DNA of 64,000 nucleotides from Lentibacillus sediminis (GTDB taxonomy: Bacteria > Bacillota > Bacilli > Bacillales > Amphibacillaceae), in contig NZ_NIXK01000001.1 in the NCBI RefSeq assembly GCF_002763455.1, positions 620,001 through 684,000 on the forward strand. Direction: 5' to 3'. A model generated the notes under the pieces. It was not told the DNA's origin. It did no database searches and saw only the letters and a list, made by a program, of their open reading frames with translations. Position numbers and translations under genes: made by a program. This document shows positions 42,592 to 51,722 of the stretch, one piece after another; position 1 is the stretch's first letter, and each line of letters begins with the position of its first letter.

Positions 42592-42774
42592 ATGACTGTT
42601 AAAGATAATGTGATAAAAATGATAAAAGAACTCCCCGAAGATGTAACTTATGAGGATATTATAGAGGAAATATATATACAATCAAAAATTGACGCCGGGT
42701 TAAAGCAACATGATGAAGAAAAATACCTTACGCATGATCAAGTAAAGGAGCGAATGAGTATGTGGTTGATCTGA
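42592..42774 (+). CDS. Antitoxin-like protein of a decayed ParE/RelE module
   Basis: 60 residues: MIKELPEDVTYEDIIEEIYI then QSKIDAGLKQHDEEKYLTHD and QVKERMSMWLI, the wording of small antitoxins that precede RelE/ParE toxins. Start behind GAGCGGGGTGAAAAT. The next frame, overlapping its stop, begins like a ParE toxin but ends after 19 codons, so the module has lost its toxin. Confidence 0.68.
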   Translation: MTVKDNVIKMIKELPEDVTYEDIIEEIYIQSKIDAGLKQHDEEKYLTHDQVKERMSMWLI

Positions 42775-42821
42775 GATGGTCATTATTGGCGGCTGATGAA
42801 TTAGAAATAGAAAGCCCCTGA
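42762..42821 (+). pseudogene. Truncated ParE/RelE-like toxin remnant
   Basis: From GTG 42762 the frame reads MVDLRWSLLAADELEIESP and stop, resembling the first helix of ParE-type toxins (VRWSPLAADDLE). It overlaps the antitoxin stop, as in intact modules, and is cut at a terminator hairpin. Confidence 0.5.
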
Positions 42822-42857
42822 GCACTCCTCTAAATGGATTACTCGGGGGCTTGATTT
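42812..42857. terminator. Hairpin terminator
   Basis: AAGCCCCTGAG (42812-42822) pairs with CTCGGGGGCTT (42842-42852), followed by GATTTT. It may also serve the convergent polysaccharide operon. Confidence 0.65.
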
Positions 42858-42902
42858 TCAACCAATAAGCACGACTTCCCAAATCATTTCCACATTTATC
42901 AC

Positions 42903-44696
42903 CTACAACCCATACAACCGAATCTTCCAAGGAGACTCACCATTCTCAAACGTCTCCTCAAGTTCCATCCCAAGCTCTTCGGCATTTTCAATCGGCACAG
43001 CCGACAGAATATAATCACCACCGAGATCACGGAGGGCTTCCGTGTCAATGTCCAGATTTTCAATCGCGCCTTCCTCTTCCCGGTCTTTGGTGAACATATA
43101 ATCTTTCCCGTGGGAGGCAACATACATATACAGTCTGCCGCCCCATGTATCATAATAGCTTTCCAGGGTTGGATTTTTCTCCAGTTCACCTTCAATTACC
43201 TCGCGAAAGGCGTGTTTATACTCGAGCGGAAAACTGTTATTGTACGTGTCCAGCGTGTGGAAGCCGTTAAACTGAGCGATGGTCGGATGCATGCCGATGC
43301 TCCCGACCTGATAGTCGGACTGATCTTCGCCGATATATTCCTCAATTTGCTGAAACAAATCCTCGGAATAAAATTCGGCGAAAGTCGGTGTGTCCAGCCT
43401 GCCATATTTGCTTTCCTCATTTAAGTCAAACAGGATCCAGCTTTGCGTGAGCAGTAGCACCGCTGCAAGGAGTTTTCCGAATTTCATATGCCGCCAGATG
43501 AGCATCAGCGCCAGGGCGAACAAGATATACCAGATCGCAGGGTCAAGGAAGTGGATCCGGGAAAAATTGAACGTGTTAGCGATCATGAAATTGTCTTTGA
43601 CGACACGCCAGCCTTCCCAGTACCAGAAGGCATACCAGACGGAAATGACGAAATTGGCGACGAACAGGTAAATCAGTTTTTGCGGATTGACATTTTTACA
43701 AACCGCAACCACCAATGCAATAAAAATCGCCGGAATGATAATCCACACCTGCTGCGCCTCATCATGGGTATGACCGTACAGGAAATTTTCCCAGGACAAT
43801 TCCACGCTGCGTTCCAATGTATTATGGCCAAGATCCAGCTCCTCCCGATGTGAGGTGAATCCCGAGTCGAAAAACATGGATGAGATGATCAGGTAATTTT
43901 TCACCAGGTAAATCCCTGTCATCGAAGCAATCGCTGTGAAAAATGGCCAGTTAATCCGTTGGGAGCGAATCCAGTCAATCAGCCAGAGAAGCCCCATTAA
44001 TGCAACGAAGAAAACGAAACTTAATATAAAATTGGAGAAAAAAGGAATCAGCAGCAGGATCACCCAGTTGTATTTCGGTGTGGCCCAGCCATATTTCCGG
44101 ATCGTCAGGAAAAAATGGAGCGCCAGCGGGATACCGGCGATTGACCAGACACCGGATGGCCAATAAGGCAGCATGGCAAAAGTCAGTGCCGCACCGGCTG
44201 GAATCCAGTCTGGTACATAACCTGACAGGCCATACTTTTCACGCTCCAGTCGAGACTCTCCACTAAGCAAGCTGTCCTCTAATCTCTCATCTTTTTCCTG
44301 AAAACCACGACCGGGGCCCCCAGCAAACACATGCCGCTTCAGCAGCAGATACATCCCAATAAAAGCGCCAAATCGCATTATCGTCTGACTAATCGTATAT
44401 GCGGTCATTGGTTCGAACAGCACATACAGCCAGACGACCGCATCAAATGGTGTCGGCAGAGCACTGCGCGGCAGGCCGTCGATCGCATAGGGAAGGGTGC
44501 TGTCCGTCAGGGTGAAAATCTGGCCGCTTTCGGCAAGCACCTTGTACCAGACAATGTTGGAATCCATATTATCATGGACCCGGATATGTGTATCCTCGCC
44601 AAGTATATAGTAGGGCAGCAGATAGGCGATGAGGATCAGCCCGGCGATCCAGATGTATTTATACTTGAAAATAGTTGAAAATATACCTGATAACAT
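42903..44696 (-). CDS. Large polytopic membrane protein, GT-C-like (DUF6044-type)
   Basis: 597 residues with about 11 hydrophobic segments and a soluble C-terminal part (about 430-597). The first loop holds EDTHIRVHDNMDSNIVWYK, an acidic motif of the kind used by lipid-sugar-dependent GT-C transferases. Its place at the end of a sugar-nucleotide/GtrB/flippase operon suggests it transfers the flipped sugar to a wall polymer or lipid on the outer face. Start at 44696, overlapping the aminotransferase gene by 38 nt, chosen after AGAGGATGTGG; the frame upstream of it lies within that gene. Confidence 0.7.
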   Translation of the reverse strand: MLSGIFSTIFKYKYIWIAGLILIAYLLPYYILGEDTHIRVHDNMDSNIVWYKVLAESGQIFTLTDSTLPYAIDGLPRSALPTPFDAVVWLYVLFEPMTAYTISQTIMRFGAFIGMYLLLKRHVFAGGPGRGFQEKDERLEDSLLSGESRLEREKYGLSGYVPDWIPAGAALTFAMLPYWPSGVWSIAGIPLALHFFLTIRKYGWATPKYNWVILLLIPFFSNFILSFVFFVALMGLLWLIDWIRSQRINWPFFTAIASMTGIYLVKNYLIISSMFFDSGFTSHREELDLGHNTLERSVELSWENFLYGHTHDEAQQVWIIIPAIFIALVVAVCKNVNPQKLIYLFVANFVISVWYAFWYWEGWRVVKDNFMIANTFNFSRIHFLDPAIWYILFALALMLIWRHMKFGKLLAAVLLLTQSWILFDLNEESKYGRLDTPTFAEFYSEDLFQQIEEYIGEDQSDYQVGSIGMHPTIAQFNGFHTLDTYNNSFPLEYKHAFREVIEGELEKNPTLESYYDTWGGRLYMYVASHGKDYMFTKDREEEGAIENLDIDTEALRDLGGDYILSAVPIENAEELGMELEETFENGESPWKIRLYGL

Positions 44697-45789
44697 CGTC
44701 CACATCCTCTTGTTTGATACCATAATATAACGGCAGGCGAAGGAGTTTTTCACTCTCCGTGGTCGTCCAGCGATCACCCCCGCTGAACTTGCCGAATTTC
44801 TTCCCGGCCTGGGCACTGTGCAGCGGGACATAGTGTGTCACTGCCATCACGCCTTTTTCCTTCAGCCAGCCGATCAGCTCCGTCCGCTCGGCGTCACTGC
44901 TTACTTTGATATAAAACATATGTGCATTTTGCCGGGCACCATCCGGGACAACAGGCAGCGAGATTTTTCCCGCTTCCTCCAGTGGCTCAAGTCCATCCAG
45001 ATAGCGGTCCCAGGTAAGAAGTCGGTTTTCGTTAATCGTCTCCGCATGCTTCAGCTGAACCGACAGATACGCCGCGTTCAGTTCGCTCAGCAAATAGGAG
45101 GAACCGAGATCGCGCCACGTGTATTTGTCGATCATTCCTTTTACAAATTGCGAGCGGTCGGTGCCTTTTTCCTGTAAGATCTCTGCGCGTTCCACGAGTG
45201 CAGGATCATTAACGATTAGCGCACCGCCTTCTCCGCACTGATAATTTTTTGTCTCATGAAAGCTGAATGTTCCGAGGTGCCCAATCGTACCAAGTGCTCT
45301 CCCTTTATAGGTGCTCATCAATCCTTGAGCGGCATCCTCCACAACCCAGAGCCCGTGGGCGTCAGCGATCTCCATGATGGCGTCCATATCACAGCCCACC
45401 CCGGCATAATGAACGACAACAATTGCTTTCGTACGGGGTGTCACCGCCGCTTCAATTGCAGCCGGATCGACATTCATGGTGTCCGGATCAATATCGACAA
45501 ACCGAATCGCGGCCCCGCGCAGTGCGTAGGCATTGGCTGTCGAGACAAAGGTATAGGAAGGCATGATCACTTCATCCCCGGAACCGACTTCCGTGAGCAG
45601 TGCGGTCATCTCCAACGCCGCGGTGCAGGAGGGAGTGAGGATTGCCTTTTCTGCGGGGAGCTCCTCTTCCAGCCAATCCGTGCACCACTTGCCAAAAGTG
45701 CCATTTCCGGAAAGCTTCCCGCGGCTGATTGCTTCCTGAATCGCCTCCTGTTCCCCGCCGACGACACATGGTTTATTAAATGGAATCAT
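44659..45789 (-). CDS. wecE: dTDP-4-amino-4,6-dideoxygalactose transaminase (WecE/RffA-like)
   Basis: 376 residues, DegT/DnrJ/EryC1/StrS family. MIPFNKPCVVGGEQEAI, LTPSCTAALEMTALL, EVIMPSYTFVSTANAYALRG, HYAGVGCDMD, EDAAQGLMSTYKGRALGTIG and SFHETKNYQCGEGG (PLP lysine in ETKNY) follow Escherichia coli WecE almost word for word. It converts dTDP-4-keto-6-deoxyglucose to dTDP-4-amino-4,6-dideoxygalactose with glutamate. RmlA and RmlB in the same operon supply the substrate. Confidence 0.9.
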   Translation of the reverse strand: MIPFNKPCVVGGEQEAIQEAISRGKLSGNGTFGKWCTDWLEEELPAEKAILTPSCTAALEMTALLTEVGSGDEVIMPSYTFVSTANAYALRGAAIRFVDIDPDTMNVDPAAIEAAVTPRTKAIVVVHYAGVGCDMDAIMEIADAHGLWVVEDAAQGLMSTYKGRALGTIGHLGTFSFHETKNYQCGEGGALIVNDPALVERAEILQEKGTDRSQFVKGMIDKYTWRDLGSSYLLSELNAAYLSVQLKHAETINENRLLTWDRYLDGLEPLEEAGKISLPVVPDGARQNAHMFYIKVSSDAERTELIGWLKEKGVMAVTHYVPLHSAQAGKKFGKFSGGDRWTTTESEKLLRLPLYYGIKQEDVDDVIRYIFNYFQV

Positions 45790-45793
45790 AAAA

Positions 45794-46150
45794 TCACCTC
45801 ATAATGATAATGCCTAGTACGATAAATCCAAACCCGATCACTTTCTGGGTGCTTACCGGCTCGCCAAACAAGACGGCCGACAGAATAAACACGAGCACAA
45901 AGGAAAGGCTCATGAATGGGTAGGCATAGCTGATATCAAATTTAGACATCGCCGCCATCCAGCTGAGTGCCGCCAGAAACGCGGCAAAAAACCCGGACAG
46001 AATCCATGGGTTCAACAATAGCTGCAGCAGGAAAACGAATTTTTCGCCCATCGGCACAGGCAAAGACCCCTGCTGGTCAATTTTCCATTTTAAAATCAGC
46101 TGACCGTACACCGTGAAAAAAATCGTTCCAAAAATATACGCATAACCCAT
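45794..46150 (-). CDS. SMR/EamA-type small membrane transporter (putative lipid-sugar flippase)
   Basis: 118 residues with four helices: YIFGTIFFTVYGQLILKWKI, WILSGFFAAFLAALSWMAAM, ISYAYPFMSLSFVLVFILSA, KVIGFGFIVLGIIIM. It is the length of ArnE/ArnF and of other small-multidrug-resistance-like proteins that flip undecaprenyl-phosphate sugars. Its place between a GtrB-like transferase and a GT-C-like protein supports the flippase role. It is 3-4 nt from its neighbours on both sides. Confidence 0.8.
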   Translation of the reverse strand: MGYAYIFGTIFFTVYGQLILKWKIDQQGSLPVPMGEKFVFLLQLLLNPWILSGFFAAFLAALSWMAAMSKFDISYAYPFMSLSFVLVFILSAVLFGEPVSTQKVIGFGFIVLGIIIMR

Positions 46151-46153
46151 TGC

Positions 46154-46843
46154 TTATCCTCCTACCGGCAGCGAACCATTCAGTTTATGATAGACATCGA
46201 CGGCACCGTTCAGACGGAAGCCAATCGAAATAAACACATTCAGCGATGCAGGGTTAGCTGGGGAGATAGACGTACGCAACGTGTCATGCCCCGTCAGCCG
46301 AAACTGTTCGGCGACACACTGGCTGGTGAACGCCCGGGACAAGCCTTTGCCGCGAAAATCCGAGTGCATCGCCAGGAGCAGAATTTTATCGCCCTGATAG
46401 GCGAAAAACCCCGCCGTTCTCCCATCCATTACAAGCGCCAGAATCAGGTCCTCTTCCACCAGGTCATTCACCCAATTGCGGTAACGCCGGTCGGCCATGT
46501 AATCAGGAACATTGAAATCCCGATGAAAACGCCCGCCGGAGAAGGCTTCCCCGGCGATCGCCAGAATTTCCTCTCTATCGTAATCCCTTGTGAACTGAAT
46601 ATCCTTTTGCTCCACATGCTGCAGCTGGTCCCGGCGGCAGACCGGCTCGATTAATGTATCCACATAGTAGAATCCATATTTCTGCAGATTTTCCGTATTT
46701 TCTTCCGGTGTCATTTTCACCGTAAAATGTCCCTCGGTTTCGCTTGCCTGTTTGAGCGCTGCCTCTATGCCTGAGGTCAGCTGGTATGTGTTAATAAGAA
46801 AATTCCGCTGATCCCACGGGGTTGGTTCTAAATAATTCTCCAT
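46154..46843 (-). CDS. GNAT acetyltransferase, WecD/RffC-like (dTDP-Fuc4N acetyltransferase)
   Basis: 229 residues. The N-terminal half is the substrate domain; SGGRFHRDFNVPDYMADRRYRNWVNDLV is the stretch that marks WecD-type proteins; LLLAMHSDFRGKGLSRAF is the acetyl-CoA loop, and NPASLNVFISIGFRL ends the GNAT core. It would N-acetylate the amino sugar made by the WecE-like enzyme. Gene spacing of 3-4 nt on both sides points to one transcript. Confidence 0.8.
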   Translation of the reverse strand: MENYLEPTPWDQRNFLINTYQLTSGIEAALKQASETEGHFTVKMTPEENTENLQKYGFYYVDTLIEPVCRRDQLQHVEQKDIQFTRDYDREEILAIAGEAFSGGRFHRDFNVPDYMADRRYRNWVNDLVEEDLILALVMDGRTAGFFAYQGDKILLLAMHSDFRGKGLSRAFTSQCVAEQFRLTGHDTLRTSISPANPASLNVFISIGFRLNGAVDVYHKLNGSLPVGG

Positions 46844-46847
46844 CCTA

Positions 46848-47813
46848 TCAGCTCCGTTTCTCTGTTTCGTCGTCTGGTTCGTCTGTTGTTTCTCTGATCA
46901 GATACAGCGGTCTTGCTTTGGTTTCATTGAAAATTTTCCCCAGATAAAGGCCGAGAATGCCAAAGTTACAGAACATCAGTCCACCTAGGAAAAAGATCGA
47001 GACCATCACACTGGTCCAGCCCTGGACAGGCTGATCCAAAAAGAAATAGCGGCCAAATAAATACAGGCCGTATAAAAGGGAGGCGGCCGCGACCAAAAAG
47101 CCAAACTGGATCGACAGCCTTAGTGGCTTATTGGACTGCGAGATGATCGCATCGGTCGCCAAGGTAATCAGTTTTTTCAGGTTATAAGTGGATTTCCCTT
47201 CTTTTCGTTCACTATGCTCAACCGGAATGCTGGCTGATCTGTACCCCATCCACTGAATAAACAGCGGGAAAAAGCGGTTCTGTTCCCGCATTTTCCGGAA
47301 GGCCAGCACCACTTTTCTCGCACTGATGCTGAAATTGGCTGCTGTGAAGTCAGAGTTCTGTCCGCTGAAATAATCATAAACGCGGTAAAACAGTTTGGAT
47401 TGCTTGCGTTTCCACCAGCTGTCCTGGCGCTCGATTCGCTTACCGAACACGACTTCATAGCCTTGCTGGGTCTTCTCATACAGTTTGGGAATCTCCTCCG
47501 GGCGGTCCTGCAGGTCGCAGTCCATCACGACCACCCAGTCGCCGTCTGCATGGTCGAGCCCTGCGGTGATCGCATGGTGCTGACCAAAGTTTCTGGCAAA
47601 ATCAATCCCCTTAATTTGGCTGTTTTCTTTGCTTAATCGTTTGATCGTCGTCCAGGCATCATCAGGACTCGCGTCATTGACCAGAATAATTTCATAATGG
47701 GCTGGAATGCTGGCAATGGCGTCCCTGATCCGGCTGCAAAGTTCGATCAGGCAGGTTTCGCAGCCGTAGACCGGCACGACGACGGAGATCAGCGGGCGGG
47801 ATGCGGTTTCCAT
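46848..47813 (-). CDS. GtrB/DPM1-like glycosyltransferase family 2 with C-terminal membrane helices
   Basis: 321 residues. [20 protein letters not shown] opens the GT2 domain; VMDCDLQDRPEEIP is the DxD metal site; NRFFPLFIQWMG and the two C-terminal helices (LSIQFGFLVAAASLLYGLYL, VMVSIFFLGGLMFCNFGILG) mark the polyprenyl-phosphate type. It loads the sugar from the dTDP donor onto undecaprenyl phosphate on the inner face. ATG 47813 is chosen at the family start ([13 protein letters not shown]); a TTG at 47828 is the alternative. It overlaps rmlB by 25 nt. Confidence 0.85.
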   Translation of the reverse strand: METASRPLISVVVPVYGCETCLIELCSRIRDAIASIPAHYEIILVNDASPDDAWTTIKRLSKENSQIKGIDFARNFGQHHAITAGLDHADGDWVVVMDCDLQDRPEEIPKLYEKTQQGYEVVFGKRIERQDSWWKRKQSKLFYRVYDYFSGQNSDFTAANFSISARKVVLAFRKMREQNRFFPLFIQWMGYRSASIPVEHSERKEGKSTYNLKKLITLATDAIISQSNKPLRLSIQFGFLVAAASLLYGLYLFGRYFFLDQPVQGWTSVMVSIFFLGGLMFCNFGILGLYLGKIFNETKARPLYLIRETTDEPDDETEKRS

Positions 47814-48802
47814 TGCTTTACATACCAATCCACGGTGTTCCGCAGACCCTGGTGAAAGTCTGTCTCCGGTTTCCAGCCCAATGTGTTTCGCAGTTTGCTA
47901 TCATCTACAGCATATCTTCTGTCATGGCCTTGGCGATCCGCTGTAAAGGTGATCAGGTCACGAAATTTTCCCGGCACCTGTTCCTCGAGAATATCGCATA
48001 TCAGATAAGCCATTTCCATATTTGTCTTCTCATTACCGCCGCCGACATTGTACGTTTCCAGCTGGTTTCCGCGGTGGAAAATTGTGTCCAATGCGCGGCA
48101 GTGATCCTCGACATAGAGCCAGTCACGGATGTTCTTGCCATCCCCGTAAATTGGGATCTCTTCTCCTGCCAATGCTTTTCGGATAATCGTCGGGATCAGT
48201 TTTTCCGAATGCTGCCTCGGTCCATAATTATTGGAACTGGACGAGATAACCACATTCATTCCATACGTATAACCAAAGCTTTTTACAAGCAAATTGGCTC
48301 CTGCCTTGGAGGCACTGTACGGATTGCGTGGGTCGTATGGCGTTTCTTCGGTAAATTTTCCTTGATCACCAAGCGATCCGTAAATTTCATCTGTCGAAAT
48401 ATGATGAAACCGTCGTTCGCTCAGCACGCCTTTTTGCTCCCAGTCATTCTTCGCAGCCTTAAGCAACATGAGAGTCCCAAGAACATTGGATTCGACAAAT
48501 TGCTTGGCGTCCTGAATGGAGCGGTCCACATGCGATTCTGCCGCAAAATGAATTACGCCGGAAATATCGTATTCTGCAAAAATTTCCTCCACTAATGCTT
48601 CGTCTGTAATATCGCCATGGATAAAATGATAGTTTTCGAGATGGCTGACCGCTTCTAAATTAGCTGTTGTCCCTGCATAGGTCAGTTTATCGACATTGAG
48701 AAGCTGGGAATTCGGGTATTTTTTCAGATAATAATGAATGAAGTTTGCCCCGATAAACCCGGCTCCCCCGGTCACAAGCAGGGCAGAGTCGCGCTTATTC
48801 AT
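47789..48802 (-). CDS. rmlB: dTDP-glucose 4,6-dehydratase
   Basis: 337 residues. [20 protein letters not shown] binds [14 protein letters not shown] holds the Thr/Asp/Glu catalytic set and YSASKAG the Tyr-Lys pair; [20 protein letters not shown] is the RmlB signature. Converts dTDP-glucose to dTDP-4-keto-6-deoxyglucose. It overlaps rmlA by 8 nt. No rmlC or rmlD follows, so the product goes to the WecE-like enzyme, not to rhamnose. Confidence 0.95.
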   Translation of the reverse strand: MNKRDSALLVTGGAGFIGANFIHYYLKKYPNSQLLNVDKLTYAGTTANLEAVSHLENYHFIHGDITDEALVEEIFAEYDISGVIHFAAESHVDRSIQDAKQFVESNVLGTLMLLKAAKNDWEQKGVLSERRFHHISTDEIYGSLGDQGKFTEETPYDPRNPYSASKAGANLLVKSFGYTYGMNVVISSSSNNYGPRQHSEKLIPTIIRKALAGEEIPIYGDGKNIRDWLYVEDHCRALDTIFHRGNQLETYNVGGGNEKTNMEMAYLICDILEEQVPGKFRDLITFTADRQGHDRRYAVDDSKLRNTLGWKPETDFHQGLRNTVDWYVKQWKPHPAR

Positions 48803-49733
48803 TGCCCGCCAGTCCCAGCATCGGGTGCTGATCGATCGAATCCGGATCCCAGTACTGCTGAGAGTGCGGCCGATCGGCGATTTCCATCAGGTACTGCCCG
48901 TAATCATTTTTCTCCATGGTTTTTCCTCTTTCATATAATTGATCCCGGGAAATATACCCCAGATAGTAGGCGATTTCTTCCAGACAAGCAATCTTGAACC
49001 CTTGGCGCTGGGTGATTTTCACAAATTCCGATGCCTCAAATAGCGATTCATGGGTGCCGGCATCCATCCAGGCAAACCCTCTGCCCAGAAGTTCGACATC
49101 CAGCTGTCCCCATTTCAGGTATTCCTTATTTAAATCGGTAATTTCCAGCTCACCGCGGTCGGACGGCTTCAGCTTTTTGGCGATATTTACCGCCCGGTGA
49201 TCGTAAAGGTACAGTCCGGTCACCGCAAAGTCGGAGCGTGGTTCATCCGGCTTTTCCTCAAGGGAAATTACTTTTTGTTTATGATCAAATTCCACAACAC
49301 CAAACCGCTCCGGATCTTTCACGCGATATCCGAACACCGTGGCATGACTGTGATTTTTAATGGCATTTCGCAAGAGGGTCGTGAATCCTTGCCCGTAAAA
49401 AATGTTGTCGGCGAGCATGAGCGCTACCTTATCTTTTCCAATGAAATCCTCGGAAATCGTGAGCGCTTGCGGAATACCTTTTGGTTCGCGCTGATCTTTG
49501 TATTGAAGGGTAATCCCAAGCTCCGACCCGTCGCCTAATAACTCCCGAAAGCGTGGTGTCTCCTCTGGCGTGCTGATGATCATGATCTCCTTAATTCCGC
49601 CTAGCATCAGCACCGAGAGCGGATAATAAATCATCGGTTTATCATAGACTTGAAGCAAATGCTTATTAATTCCGTCTGTGCTGGGAGCAAGCCGCGAGCC
49701 GCTGCCGCCAGCTAAAATAATTCCTTTCATCAT
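48795..49733 (-). CDS. rmlA: Glucose-1-phosphate thymidylyltransferase
   Basis: 312 residues. [20 protein letters not shown] is the nucleotide loop, [30 protein letters not shown] and FGVVEFD complete the RmlA pattern. It joins glucose-1-phosphate and dTTP to make dTDP-glucose. Gene order rmlA-rmlB starts the minus-strand operon that runs to 42903. The ATG pair at 49733/49730 follows AGGGGTGAAAG. The C-terminus is about 20 residues longer than usual. Confidence 0.94.
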   Translation of the reverse strand: MMKGIILAGGSGSRLAPSTDGINKHLLQVYDKPMIYYPLSVLMLGGIKEIMIISTPEETPRFRELLGDGSELGITLQYKDQREPKGIPQALTISEDFIGKDKVALMLADNIFYGQGFTTLLRNAIKNHSHATVFGYRVKDPERFGVVEFDHKQKVISLEEKPDEPRSDFAVTGLYLYDHRAVNIAKKLKPSDRGELEITDLNKEYLKWGQLDVELLGRGFAWMDAGTHESLFEASEFVKITQRQGFKIACLEEIAYYLGYISRDQLYERGKTMEKNDYGQYLMEIADRPHSQQYWDPDSIDQHPMLGLAGNE

Positions 49734-49894
49734 CTTTCACCCCTGAATGGGAAGGAGCCAGTGTTGGCGGTCCTCCCGAATTTGTCAGTCTAGCTACTTA
49801 GTATTTACCTCTTTTATAAGAAAAATAATCTTACATTTCGATTGCAAGTATGTTTCAAGTTAGTTAGTGAGGGGTTGGTGGCTTGGGCGGGGTT

Positions 49895-50020
49895 GCGATG
49901 TTCTCACGGGGGTTCTCTCCGTCAAAACTGAGGCAATAAACACCCGAAATGCATGAGAGAAGTGCTCTCACGTGCAAAACTCCCAGCATAAGCACTCGAA
50001 ATGCGCTCTCTCCTTCACCC
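49895..50020. repeat. 52-bp repeat array 4 (short)
   Basis: Two to three diverged units (CCGTCAAAACTGAGGC, CGAAATGCATGAGAG, AAGTGCTCTCACGTGCAAAA) with a GAGAGnnnnnCTCTC core, same 52-nt step. It lies between the divergent rmlA and opp operons. Confidence 0.65.
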
Positions 50021-50265
50021 CCATCCTGTTAAAAGAAAGTTTCATAGACTCTTTTACTATTTCCCGTCCTGGATCCACAAAAATCCCAACTTCACAAAAT
50101 TACCTCACACAACAAAAATCCCTAAAAAAGTTTAAGAAAAATTAAATAGGGGAATACTAAATAGCTTATCCCCGAACCCTTGAAATGCCGCCATTCCAGT
50201 GACCTTTGACCGATAGGACTAGACCAGTACCCGCAAAAAGTCCCAGAAAAATTTCAAAAAAAATA

Positions 50266-50294
50266 TTGCTTTTTTAAAATCCTTCACTTATAAT
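50266..50294 (+). promoter_or_regulatory. Sigma-A promoter ahead of the opp operon
   Basis: TTGCTT (50266-50271), 17-nt spacer, TATAAT (50289-50294). The predicted start near 50301 leaves a leader of about 400 nt before oppD. The leader contains a GAAAGCG/CCGCTTTC hairpin and an ACGGTGAACGTG stretch but no T-box, SAM or other motif I can name. Confidence 0.55.
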
Positions 50295-50699
50295 CACTTA
50301 CAAGCCAGATTAAGTTTTTGTTACGTTTTTTCTTCTTTTATTTACAAATTATAAACGGAAAACGTAGCAGCAGATAAATAGTGAAAGAGTGATAGATGAA
50401 TAGCATCAAGCGCATGCAGACATCGCTCCCTGCATGGTGAATTTTCAGAAGAATTGGGAAAGCGAATCCGCTTTCATATATGTCTTAGGCGGTCTAATGA
50501 ACACACCAGACAGTATAAATTTTACGATTAATTATCTGAAGGTTCGACCGATGACTAAAATTAACACGTGACAAAACGGTGAACGTGTAGGGGCATATTC
50601 CCCGACTGCGGGTGCAGCGAGAGCAGAATACGCGGAGGCTAAAGCAGCAGGAAGGACACATGACAGCACAGAGAACAACGCTTCGTTAGGGGGATTACG

Positions 50700-51722
50700 T
50701 TGAGTGAAGAACTATTGGAAGTAAAAAATCTGAAGACCTCATTCCGGATTGGCGAAGAACACTATGCCGCAGTGGATGATGTCACATTGACACTAAATAA
50801 GAATGAAGTGCTCGGGATCGTCGGTGAATCCGGCTCAGGAAAAAGTGCATTTGCATTCTCCCTTATGGGGCTGCACAACCGGGCGAAAATCGAAGGAAAC
50901 ATCAACTTTAAAGGGGAAAACATTGCGAATACCGCACCGGGCAAATTAAATAAGCTGCGCGGCGACGATATGGCGATGATTTTCCAGGATCCGCTGACAG
51001 CGCTGAACCCGCTGATGGAAGTGGGCGACCAGATTGCGGAAACGTTGATTTTGCACCGTTCAGATATGTCGCAGAAAGACCGCAAAGCTAGAGTAATAGA
51101 ACTCTTGAACATGGTGGGAATTCCGTATCCGGAGCATGTATATGGCCAGTTTCCCCATGAATTATCCGGCGGGATGAGACAGCGTGTGGTTATTGCCATC
51201 GCAATTGCCAACAAGCCAGAATTGTTAATTGCAGACGAACCAACAACTGCTTTGGATGTAACGATCCAGGCACAGATATTGGACCTGATCCGAAACCTGA
51301 AAAACGACATGAATTCCGGAATCATCCTGATCACACACGATTTGGGAGTTATTGCAGAAATGGCTGACAGAGTGGCTGTCATGTATGCCGGGCAAATTGT
51401 CGAAGTCTCAGATGTTCATACATTGTTTGAAAATCCACTTCATCCGTATACACGCTCCTTATTGAACTCGGTGCCGAATGCGGAAGGAGGACAAGATAAA
51501 CTGCACGTTATCCAAGGTATTGTACCTTCCTTGAAGAAGTTGCCTCGCGAAGGCTGCCGGTTTGCATCGAGAATTCCATGGGTGGATGCATCGGCACATG
51601 AAGAAAATCCGGTAATGCATGAAATAGCTCCAGGGCATTTCGTGCGCTGCACATGCCACAGCCAGTTCTATTTCCCGGATGAGAGCAAGGAGGTACAGTC
51701 AAATGGCGTTTCTGGAAGTTAA
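50700..51722 (+). CDS. oppD: Oligopeptide ABC transporter ATP-binding protein OppD
   Basis: 340 residues from TTG 50700, after TAGGGGGATTACG. Walker A GESGSGKSAFAFSLM (about 41-55), signature LSGGMRQRVVIAIAIA, Walker B LLIADEPTTALDV. The C-terminal oligopeptide domain has ENPLHPYTRSLLNSVPN. Of the usual four cysteines in this domain only two remain (GCRFASRIPW... and VRCTC); Ile and Ser stand in for the others. With OppF it powers peptide uptake. Confidence 0.92.
   Translation: MSEELLEVKNLKTSFRIGEEHYAAVDDVTLTLNKNEVLGIVGESGSGKSAFAFSLMGLHNRAKIEGNINFKGENIANTAPGKLNKLRGDDMAMIFQDPLTALNPLMEVGDQIAETLILHRSDMSQKDRKARVIELLNMVGIPYPEHVYGQFPHELSGGMRQRVVIAIAIANKPELLIADEPTTALDVTIQAQILDLIRNLKNDMNSGIILITHDLGVIAEMADRVAVMYAGQIVEVSDVHTLFENPLHPYTRSLLNSVPNAEGGQDKLHVIQGIVPSLKKLPREGCRFASRIPWVDASAHEENPVMHEIAPGHFVRCTCHSQFYFPDESKEVQSNGVSGS

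Noticed and set aside
47789-49733. dTDP-rhamnose pathway
   Set aside because: rmlA and rmlB are present but rmlC and rmlD are not; the WecE/WecD-like enzymes point to an amino sugar.
50400-50699. T-box riboswitch in the opp leader
   Set aside because: The conserved AGGGTGGNACCGCG sequence and a terminator/antiterminator pair are absent.
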